Part shown: one piece after another, positions 1-6,707 of the stretch
How the letters are laid out: each line of letters opens with the position of its first letter
Position numbering within the stretch: the first letter of the stretch is position 1
Notes under the pieces: generated by a model
Seen by the model: only the letters and a program-made list of their open reading frames with translations
Told to the model about the DNA's origin: nothing
Database searches by the model: none
Translations under genes and position numbers: made by a program
Source of the DNA: an uncultured Variovorax sp.
GTDB lineage: Bacteria > Pseudomonadota > Gammaproteobacteria > Burkholderiales > Burkholderiaceae
Assembly: GCA_946478645.1 (NCBI GenBank)
Contig: CAMLCW010000031.1
Coordinates: forward strand, 1 to 23,553
Direction of reading: 5' to 3'
DNA: 23,553 nucleotides

Positions 1-85
1 CGCCCCCCGAAGCGCCTGCGGCGCCTCCCCCCACTGGGGGGCGCACCCGGTGGCCCGGCGGAGCCGGTTCCACGGGTGCACTGGA
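1..85. repeat. Hairpin-rich dispersed repeat (REP-like) upstream of ugpQ
   Basis: The region holds several short perfect inverted repeats in a row. GCGCC at 12-16 pairs with GGCGC at 20-24. CCCCCC at 27-32 pairs with GGGGGG at 36-41; alternatively CGCCCCCC at 1-8 pairs with GGGGGGCG at 36-43. CACCCG at 44-49 pairs with CGGGTG at 73-78 and encloses CCGGC 55-59 / GCCGG 63-67. No open reading frame is supported here. The pattern resembles dispersed palindromic elements I associate from memory with Comamonadaceae genomes; copy number cannot be seen in one window. The left edge may be cut by the window boundary. Bases 86-119 are the short ugpQ leader, with no clear promoter seen. Confidence 0.55.
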
Positions 86-119
86 CTGCGCCGCGACACA
101 TACGACGGACGGTTGAAAA

Positions 120-863
120 ATGAACGCTACGCCCTGGCCCTATCCCCGCTGGATCGCCCATCGCGGCGCCGGCAAGCTCGCACCTGAGAACACGCTGGCC
201 GCGTTCCGGCTCGGCGCCGCGCATGGCTGGCGCATGTTCGAGTGCGACGCCAAGCTCAGCGCCGACGGCGTGCCATTCCTCATGCACGACGCCACGCTCG
301 AACGCACCACCAGCGGCCACGGCATCGGCGGCGACCTCTCTTGGAGCGCGCTGTCGCAGCTCGACGCGGGTGGCTGGCATTCGCGCGCCTACGCGGGCGA
401 GCCGCTCGCCACGCTCGAAAACCTCGCGCGCTTCTGCCTCGCCAACGGCTACCTGCTCAACATCGAGATCAAGCCCACGCCGGGCACCGAGCATGAGACC
501 GGCGCGGTGGTCGCGCGCGAGGCCGCACGGCTCTGGCAGGGCGCGGCCATCGCGCCGCTCCTGACCTCGTTCCAGGCCGAATCGCTGCGCGCGGCGCGCG
601 AAGCGGCGCCCGAGCTGCCGCGTGGCCTGCTGCTCGACACGCTGCAGGACGGCTGGTTCGACACCGCCGTCGGCCTCGGCTGCGCCGCGGTGGTCTGCAA
701 CCATGCGCTCTGGGATGCGGCCACCGTGGGCCGGGTGCAGGCGGCCGGCCTGCGCACGCTGAGCTACACCGTCAACGACGAATGGGCCGCCCAGCGGCTC
801 ATCGAGCTCGGCACCGACGGCATCATCACCGACCGGGTCGACCTGTTCAGCCCGGCGGGCTGA
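120..863 (+). CDS. ugpQ: Glycerophosphodiester phosphodiesterase
   Basis: This 247-residue protein matches the cytoplasmic UgpQ family (GDPD, TIM-barrel fold), which hydrolyses glycerophosphodiesters to glycerol-3-phosphate and an alcohol. The N-terminal catalytic signature is clear: an HRG motif, then PENTLAAF, then an acidic metal-binding pair (ECDAKLSADG) and a second catalytic histidine in the HDATLERTT motif. Mid-protein there is an IEIKP motif, a further metal-ligand Glu typical of the family. The C-terminus ends with an LGTDGIITDR-type motif usual in UgpQ. There is no signal peptide, which agrees with the cytoplasmic UgpQ type rather than periplasmic GlpQ. Length is normal for the family. 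The ATG start follows an A-rich stretch with only a weak Shine-Dalgarno sequence. It is unrelated to the motility genes and likely the last gene of, or a solo unit near, a glycerol-phosphate locus lying to the left. Confidence 0.92.
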   Translation: MNATPWPYPRWIAHRGAGKLAPENTLAAFRLGAAHGWRMFECDAKLSADGVPFLMHDATLERTTSGHGIGGDLSWSALSQLDAGGWHSRAYAGEPLATLENLARFCLANGYLLNIEIKPTPGTEHETGAVVAREAARLWQGAAIAPLLTSFQAESLRAAREAAPELPRGLLLDTLQDGWFDTAVGLGCAAVVCNHALWDAATVGRVQAAGLRTLSYTVNDEWAAQRLIELGTDGIITDRVDLFSPAG

Positions 864-894
864 CCCCCGCCGCGGGGCCGGCGGCCGCCCTTCT

Positions 895-3339
895 ATGATG
901 GCTGCCATGCGCGTGATCTCCCGTCTGCTCGCCCTGTGCCTGGCCGCCCCGCTGCTGCTGTGCGGCGGCGCCGCGCTGGCGCAGCCCGAGGAAAAGGCCG
1001 GCAGCGCCGCCACCGCTGCGATGGCGCCCGCCGCGCCCGAACTGAGCGTGCCCGAGCTGCGCGCGCAGCTCACCCGCATCACCGAGGCCGCGCCCGAATC
1101 GCATGAAAGCCTGCGCGAGCAGATGGCGCAGATCAACGCGATCGGCGCGCAGGCCGAAAAGTTCGTGGCCGCGCGCACCGCCGAGCTGGCCGACCTGAAC
1201 GCCCGCCTCGGCGAACTCGGCAACCCGCCCGCGGCCGGCGCCACCGAAGACCCCGACATCACGCGCCAGCGCGCCACCCTGACCAAGGAGCGCAACACGC
1301 TCGACGCCGACATCCGGCTGGCGCGCCTGCTGGCCATCGACGTACGGCAGCGCGGCGCCGAACTCGTGGGCCAGCGCCGCGCGCTGTTCGAGGCGCAGGT
1401 CACCGAGCGTGCGCCCTCGCCGCTGGGCGGCGAATTCTGGCGCGATCTGCGCGACGCCTGGCCCGGCGACATTGCCCGCCTGCGGACGTTGGCCGCGGGT
1501 CTGGGCGACGGCTTCGAAAAGGCGACCGGACAGGGCACGCGCGCCGGCGTGATCGGTGCGCTGGTGCTGGCACTCGCGCTGGCCGTGCTCGGCACCTGGG
1601 GCGCCGAGCACCTGCTCGCGCGGCTCGCTGCGCGGGTCTTGCCGCCCGGGCGGCTGCGGCGCTCGCTGCTGGTGATCGCCATCGTGGCGAGCCACGTGCT
1701 GCTCGTCGCGCTGGCGACGCACGGCTTCGTGCGGGTGCTCGAGGAATACGCGACCTGGGAGCCGCAGGCGCGCAAGGCGCTGCATTCGATCGCGCAGGCG
1801 CTGGTGTTCATGGCCTTCGTCGTCGGTTTGGGCCGTTCGCTGCTGGCCATCGGCCGGCCGAGCTGGCGCCTGCCACCGATGCCCGACGCGGTGGCCGGCC
1901 GCCTCGCCGCGCTGCCGTGGCTCGTGGCCCTCGTCGCCGCGCTGGCATGGACGCCGGCCGAGATCAACGCGCTCGTGGATGCGAGCTTCGCAGCCGTGGT
2001 GGCCACGCACGTGGTCACCGCGCTGGTGCTCACCGCGCTGATCGGGGCGGTGCTGCTTCGCCTGCGGACGCTGCGCGCCGCGCCGCCCGAGGCCGGCCTG
2101 CCCGAGCGACCGATCTGGGTCGGGCTGCTGGTGGCCTTCATCGGCGCGGTCATGGTCACGATCTGGGTCCTGCTTGCCGTGGGGTACGTGGCGCTCGCCA
2201 GCCTGCTCGCCTCGCAGCTGACCTGGACCGGCATCGTCGCCGCTTCGTTCTACGTGCTGTTCAAGTTTGCCGACGACGTGTTCATGGCCAGCGTGTCGTC
2301 GCGCAGCGTCTTCGGCCAGCGGCTGCAGAAGAGCTTCGGCCTCGCGCCGCAGACGCTGGACCAGGCCGCCACCGTGCTCTCCGGGCTGAGCCGGGTGGGC
2401 CTGTTCTTCTACATGCTGATCGCGCTGGCGGCGCCGCTGGGCACCGGCCCCGACGAGGTGTTCCAGCGCAGCGGCAAGTTCGGCACCGGCGTGAAGGTGG
2501 GCGAGTTCGAACTCGTGCCCGGCGCCATCCTGAGCGCGGTCGGCGTGGCGATCCTGGGCTTCATCGTGCTGCGCATCTTCAAGCGCTGGCTCGCGGGCAG
2601 CTACCTGCCGAGCACCCGCTTCGAGCCCGGCATGCAGAGCTCGATCGCCACGCTGCTGGGCTACGTGGGCGGCATCCTCGTGGTCGCGTTCTCGCTGTCG
2701 GCGCTCGGCATCAGCATCGAGCGCATTGCCTGGGTCGCGAGCGCGCTCTCGGTCGGCATCGGCTTCGGGCTGCAGGCGATCGTGCAGAACTTCATCTCGG
2801 GCCTGATCCTGCTCGCCGAGCAGCCCGTGAAGGTCGGCGACTGGGTGGTGCTGGGCACGACCGAGGGCGACGTGCGTCGCATCAACGTGCGCGCCACCGA
2901 GATCCAGCTCGGCGACCGCTCGACCTTGATCGTGCCGAACTCGGAGTTCATCACCAAGACCGTACGCAACATGACGCTGGCCAATGCGGAAGGCCGCGTG
3001 CTGATCCGCCTGCCGCTGCCGCTCACCACCGACGCGGCGCAGGTGCGCGAGCTGATCCTCACGGCCTGCCGCGAGCACGAAGGCGTGCTGGAGACGCCCG
3101 CGCCGTCGCTCACGCTCGAAGGCATCGAAGGCGGCCTGCTGGTGTTCCAGGCCATCGCCTATGTCTCGAGCCCGCGCCTCGCGGGCGGCGTGCGCAGCGA
3201 CCTGCTGTTCACCATCCTCGAGCGGTTGCGCGCGGCGCAGATTCCGCTGGTGCCGTATGCGGCGATGCCGGCGCCGGTGCCGGCCGCCGCCCCCGCCGAA
3301 CCGGCCGCCCCGGCCGACCCGGTGCCCCCCGCTGCCTAG
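895..3339 (+). CDS. MscS-type mechanosensitive ion channel with long N-terminal periplasmic domain (DUF3772-like)
   Basis: An inner-membrane channel of the MscS superfamily, in the large form (814 residues against about 290 for MscS). An N-terminal signal peptide is followed by an Ala/Glu-rich, probably coiled-coil periplasmic region (to about residue 200) that resembles the DUF3772 domain. Many hydrophobic segments follow between about residues 220 and 620. The MscS pore helix and start of the beta domain are clear at about 620-690: a GIGFGLQAIVQNFISGLIL motif, then QPVKVGDWV and IVPNSEF. The C-terminus is an Ala/Pro-rich tail. Such channels release solutes on hypo-osmotic shock; the exact gating role of the long form is not shown here. 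The start is uncertain: ATG codons lie at 895, 898 and 907. The one at 907 gives the most typical signal peptide, and no strong Shine-Dalgarno decides. It is separated from flhB by 129 bases and is probably its own unit. Confidence 0.88.
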   Translation: MMAAMRVISRLLALCLAAPLLLCGGAALAQPEEKAGSAATAAMAPAAPELSVPELRAQLTRITEAAPESHESLREQMAQINAIGAQAEKFVAARTAELADLNARLGELGNPPAAGATEDPDITRQRATLTKERNTLDADIRLARLLAIDVRQRGAELVGQRRALFEAQVTERAPSPLGGEFWRDLRDAWPGDIARLRTLAAGLGDGFEKATGQGTRAGVIGALVLALALAVLGTWGAEHLLARLAARVLPPGRLRRSLLVIAIVASHVLLVALATHGFVRVLEEYATWEPQARKALHSIAQALVFMAFVVGLGRSLLAIGRPSWRLPPMPDAVAGRLAALPWLVALVAALAWTPAEINALVDASFAAVVATHVVTALVLTALIGAVLLRLRTLRAAPPEAGLPERPIWVGLLVAFIGAVMVTIWVLLAVGYVALASLLASQLTWTGIVAASFYVLFKFADDVFMASVSSRSVFGQRLQKSFGLAPQTLDQAATVLSGLSRVGLFFYMLIALAAPLGTGPDEVFQRSGKFGTGVKVGEFELVPGAILSAVGVAILGFIVLRIFKRWLAGSYLPSTRFEPGMQSSIATLLGYVGGILVVAFSLSALGISIERIAWVASALSVGIGFGLQAIVQNFISGLILLAEQPVKVGDWVVLGTTEGDVRRINVRATEIQLGDRSTLIVPNSEFITKTVRNMTLANAEGRVLIRLPLPLTTDAAQVRELILTACREHEGVLETPAPSLTLEGIEGGLLVFQAIAYVSSPRLAGGVRSDLLFTILERLRAAQIPLVPYAAMPAPVPAAAPAEPAAPADPVPPAA

Positions 3340-3353
3340 GCGCACGCCGCGCC

Positions 3354-3390
3354 GATCAACCAAGCAGCGGGCAAATGCCCGCGCTGATCG
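3354..3390. other. Interrupted stem-loop between the channel gene and flhB
   Basis: An inner perfect 6-bp stem, GCGGGC 3367-3372 and GCCCGC 3377-3382 with an AAAT loop, is flanked by an outer pair CGATCA 3353-3358 and TGATCG 3385-3390. It lies about 15 bases past the channel gene stop. No T-run follows, so it is not a classic intrinsic terminator; it could be a Rho-related 3' end, an operator for the flhB operon, or chance in GC-rich DNA. Confidence 0.35.
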
Positions 3391-3468
3391 ACCGATTGTC
3401 CGGAGGCGCCCGCACGAACAATCAGCCATGAGCAGGCGCCGTGCCGCCAACGCTCGCCCGGAGCACCC

Positions 3469-4611
3469 ATGGCTGAAGAAAGCGACCTCGAAAAAACCGA
3501 ACCTGCCTCATCGCAGCGCCTGGAGAAGGCGCGCGAGGACGGCAACGTGCCCCGGTCGCGCGAGCTCGCCACCTTCGTGCTGCTGGGGGCCGCCGGCGCG
3601 GGGCTCTGGCTGACCTCGGGCTCGCTCGGCAACACCATGCGCGCCGCCCTGGCGCAGGGGCTGCGGTTCGACCGGGCCACGGCCTTCGACCCGGCCCACA
3701 TGCTCTCGCGCGCGGGGCTGATGCTGGTCGAGTCGCTGTACGCGCTGGCGCCGCTGTTCGGCGTGATGCTGATCGCGGCGGTGGCCGGCCCGCTGATGCT
3801 CGGCGGCTGGCTGCTCTCGACCAAGGCGGTGGCGCCCAAGTTCAGCAAGCTCGACCCCATCGCGGGCATCGGGCGCATGTTCTCGTTCCAGTCGCTGTCC
3901 GAGCTGGTCAAGGCGCTGGCCAAGTCGCTGCTGATCGGCGGCGTGGCCTGGCTCGTGATCATGGGCAGCATGGACGAGGTCTCGTCGCTGATGGCGCAGT
4001 CGGAACGCACCGCACTGCCCAAGATGGTGAGCCTGGTGGCGCACAACTGCCTGCTGATCGCAGCCACGCTGCTGCTGGTGGCGCTGATCGACGTGCCGTT
4101 CCAGCTCTGGAGCTACCACCGCAAGCTGCGCATGTCGCGCGAGGACCTGCGCCAGGAGCACAAGGAAAGCGAAGGCGATCCGCACATCAAGGCCAAGATC
4201 CGCCGCCAGCAACAGCAGATGGCGCGCCGCCGGATGATGGCCGAGGTGCCCAAGGCCGACATCGTCGTGACCAACCCGACCCACTTCGCGGTGGCGCTGA
4301 AGTATGTCGACAGCGACATGCGCGCGCCGCGCGTGGTGGCCAAGGGCTCCGACCTGGTGGCCGCGCGCATCCGCGAGCTGGCGCGCGAGCACAAGGTCGC
4401 GGTCCTCGAGGCGCCGCCGCTCACGCGCGCGCTGTTCAAGCACACCAAGCTCGGCGACGAAATTCCGGCCGGGCTCTACACCGCGGTGGCCGAGGTGCTG
4501 GCCTGGGTCTACCAGCTCAAGCGCTGGCAGGCCGAAGGCGGCGACGCACCGCGCACGCCGGCCGACCTGCCGATTCCGAAATCGCTCGAATACACACCCC
4601 ACGCCCCATGA
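3469..4611 (+). CDS. flhB: Flagellar type III export gate protein FlhB
   Basis: FlhB is the inner-membrane export gate component that switches substrate class from rod/hook to filament proteins. The 380-residue length is usual. The N-terminus (EKTEPASSQRLEKAREDGNVPRS) is typical of the family. Four hydrophobic segments lie at about residues 30-210, followed by a cytoplasmic domain containing SREDLRQEHKESEGDP and the autocleavage motif NPTH. The Asn falls at residue 269, the same number as in Salmonella FlhB, so self-cleavage and specificity switching should be intact. The ATG start is preceded by GGAG with good spacing. It opens the flhB-flhA-flhF-flhG-fliA operon, and its stop overlaps the flhA start in an ATGA arrangement. 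The 129-base upstream gap presumably carries the operon promoter, but I could not identify a convincing sigma-28 or sigma-70 site in it. Confidence 0.97.
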   Translation: MAEESDLEKTEPASSQRLEKAREDGNVPRSRELATFVLLGAAGAGLWLTSGSLGNTMRAALAQGLRFDRATAFDPAHMLSRAGLMLVESLYALAPLFGVMLIAAVAGPLMLGGWLLSTKAVAPKFSKLDPIAGIGRMFSFQSLSELVKALAKSLLIGGVAWLVIMGSMDEVSSLMAQSERTALPKMVSLVAHNCLLIAATLLLVALIDVPFQLWSYHRKLRMSREDLRQEHKESEGDPHIKAKIRRQQQQMARRRMMAEVPKADIVVTNPTHFAVALKYVDSDMRAPRVVAKGSDLVAARIRELAREHKVAVLEAPPLTRALFKHTKLGDEIPAGLYTAVAEVLAWVYQLKRWQAEGGDAPRTPADLPIPKSLEYTPHAP

Positions 4612-6707
4612 ACGCGATGGCGAACCTCACGCGCCTGCCGGCGCAGCTCTTCTCCGGCGCTCAATGGAAAGGCCTTGCCGGCCCGATCCTGATCGTGCTC
4701 ATCATGAGCATGATGGTGCTGCCGCTGCCGCCCTTCCTGCTCGACCTGCTGTTCACCTTCAACATCGCGATGTCGGTGATGGTGCTGCTGGTGAGCATGT
4801 ACACGATGAAGGCGCTCGATTTCGCGGCCTTCCCGGCCGTGCTGCTGTTCTCCACGCTGCTGCGGCTGTCGCTCAACGTGGCCTCGACGCGCGTGGTGCT
4901 GATGCACGGCCACACCGGCCCCGACGCCGCGGGCAAGGTGATCGAGGCCTTCGGCCACTTCCTGGTGGGCGGCAATTTCGCGGTCGGCGTGATGGTGTTC
5001 ATCATCCTGGTGATCATCAATTTCATGGTGATCACCAAGGGCGCGGGGCGCATCGCCGAGGTCGGCGCGCGCTTCATGCTCGACGCGATGCCCGGCAAGC
5101 AGATGGCGATCGACGCCGACCTCAACGCCGGCCTGATCGGCGAGGACGTGGCCCGCAAGCGCCGCACCGAGGTGGCGCAGGAAGCCGACTTCTACGGCTC
5201 GATGGACGGCGCAAGCAAGTTCGTGCGCGGCGACGCGGTGGCGGGCCTGCTGATCCTGGTGATCAACATCATCGGCGGCCTGGTGGTGGGCATGCTCCAG
5301 CACGACCTCGACTTCGCCACCGCCGGCACCACCTACACACTGCTGGCCATCGGCGACGGCCTGGTGGCGCAGATCCCGGCGCTGGTGATCTCGACCGCGG
5401 CCGGCGTGATCGTCTCGCGCGTGACCACCGACGAGGACGTCGGCGGCCAGCTCACGGGCCAGTTGTTCTCCAATCCGCAGGTGCTGTTTCTCACGGCCGG
5501 CCTGGTCGGCCTGATGGGCCTGATCCCGGGCATGCCGAACCTCGCGTTCCTGCTGATCGCGGGCGGCCTGGCCTGGCTCGGGCGGCGCCTGCTGCAGCGC
5601 GCACCGCGCGTGGCCGCCGAGCAGGCCGCGGCCGCGGCGGCCGCGGTGCAGGCGGCGCCCCCGGCCGAAACGCCCGAAGCCACCTGGGACGACGTGGCAC
5701 TGGTCGATCCGCTCGGCATGGAAGTGGGCTACCGGCTGATACCGCTGGTCGACCAGACGCAGAACGGCGAGCTGCTGGGCCGCATCAAGAGCATCCGCAA
5801 GAAGATCGCGCAGGAGCTCGGCTTTCTCGCGCCGGTGGTGCACATCCGCGACAACCTCGAGATCCCGCCCAACACCTACGTCATCAGCCTCAAGGGCGTG
5901 GAGATCGGCCGCGGCGAGGCCTTTCCCAACCAGTGGATGGCGATCAACCCCGGCCAGGTGGCCGGCACCCTGCCCGGCACGCCGACGCAGGATCCGGCCT
6001 TCCAGCTGCCCGCGGTGTGGATCGACGCGGCGCTGCGCCAGGAGGCGCAGGTCATGGGCTACACGGTGGTCGACGCCTGCACGGTGATGGCCACGCACCT
6101 GAACCACCTGATCCAGATGCACGCGGCCGAACTGCTCGGCCGCCAGGAAGTGCAGCAGCTGCTCGACCAGATCGGCAAGACCGAGCCCAAGCTGACCGAG
6201 GACCTCGTGCCCAAGGTCATGTCGCTGAGCACGCTGCACAAGGTGCTGCAGAACCTGCTCGACGAAGAGGTGCCGATCCGCGACATGCGCACCATCCTCG
6301 ACGTGATGGCCGAACATGCGCCCACGGTCAAGGACGCGGCCGAGCTGACTTCGCTCGCGCGCCTGGCGCTCGGCCGCGCGATCGTGCAGCAGCTGTTCCC
6401 GGGCGACTCGGAACTGCAGGTGATCGGCCTGGACGGCGCACTCGACGGCGTGCTGCACCAGGCGCTCGCCAACAACAACGGCATCGAGCCCGGCCTTGCC
6501 AACAGCCTCATGCAGCAGACCCGCGCCGCCATCGCGCGGCAGGAGCAGCTGGGCCTGGCGCCGGTGCTCGTGGTCCAGCATTCGCTGCGCGTGCTGCTTG
6601 CGCGCTTCCTGCGGCGCAGCTTCCGCCAGCTCAAGGTCCTCTCCCATGCGGAGATTCCTGACACCCGAAACATCAAGATCACCGCCACCCTCGGAGGAAG
6701 AGTTTGA
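4608..6707 (+). CDS. flhA: Flagellar type III export gate protein FlhA
   Basis: FlhA (FHIPEP family) forms the nonameric export gate that couples proton motive force to export of flagellar proteins. At 699 residues it has the usual length. About eight hydrophobic segments fill the first 330 residues. Between them lies the highly conserved cytoplasmic loop with GKQMAIDADLNAGLI and the following ARKRRTEVAQEADFYGSMDG, diagnostic for the family. An Ala-rich linker (about 345-360) leads into the C-terminal cytoplasmic domain that docks chaperone-substrate complexes; it carries RIKSIRKKIAQELGF and MATHLNHLIQMHAAELLGRQE. The start overlaps the flhB stop by four bases (ATGA), and the stop overlaps the TTG start of flhF, so translational coupling is likely on both sides. 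No unusual features are seen. Confidence 0.97.
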   Translation: MNAMANLTRLPAQLFSGAQWKGLAGPILIVLIMSMMVLPLPPFLLDLLFTFNIAMSVMVLLVSMYTMKALDFAAFPAVLLFSTLLRLSLNVASTRVVLMHGHTGPDAAGKVIEAFGHFLVGGNFAVGVMVFIILVIINFMVITKGAGRIAEVGARFMLDAMPGKQMAIDADLNAGLIGEDVARKRRTEVAQEADFYGSMDGASKFVRGDAVAGLLILVINIIGGLVVGMLQHDLDFATAGTTYTLLAIGDGLVAQIPALVISTAAGVIVSRVTTDEDVGGQLTGQLFSNPQVLFLTAGLVGLMGLIPGMPNLAFLLIAGGLAWLGRRLLQRAPRVAAEQAAAAAAAVQAAPPAETPEATWDDVALVDPLGMEVGYRLIPLVDQTQNGELLGRIKSIRKKIAQELGFLAPVVHIRDNLEIPPNTYVISLKGVEIGRGEAFPNQWMAINPGQVAGTLPGTPTQDPAFQLPAVWIDAALRQEAQVMGYTVVDACTVMATHLNHLIQMHAAELLGRQEVQQLLDQIGKTEPKLTEDLVPKVMSLSTLHKVLQNLLDEEVPIRDMRTILDVMAEHAPTVKDAAELTSLARLALGRAIVQQLFPGDSELQVIGLDGALDGVLHQALANNNGIEPGLANSLMQQTRAAIARQEQLGLAPVLVVQHSLRVLLARFLRRSFRQLKVLSHAEIPDTRNIKITATLGGRV
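6693..6697 (+). promoter_or_regulatory. Strong ribosome binding site deciding the TTG start of flhF
   Basis: GGAGG lies six bases before the TTG at 6704, inside the last codons of flhA. It is one of the strongest Shine-Dalgarno matches in the window and supports the non-ATG start. Confidence 0.75.

Noticed and set aside
864..886. GC-rich dyads just after the ugpQ stop as a terminator
   Set aside because: Short overlapping GC palindromes with no T-run; expected by chance at this base composition.
847..3450. 867-codon open frame antisense to the mechanosensitive channel gene
   Set aside because: Composition is rich in Arg, His, Gly, Gln and Asp with no domain or motif; this is the usual shadow of a high-GC gene with strong third-position bias.
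4304..6661. 785-codon same-strand frame overlapping flhB and flhA
   Set aside because: Arg/Pro/Ala-rich out-of-frame reading of flhA; flhA itself is unmistakable.
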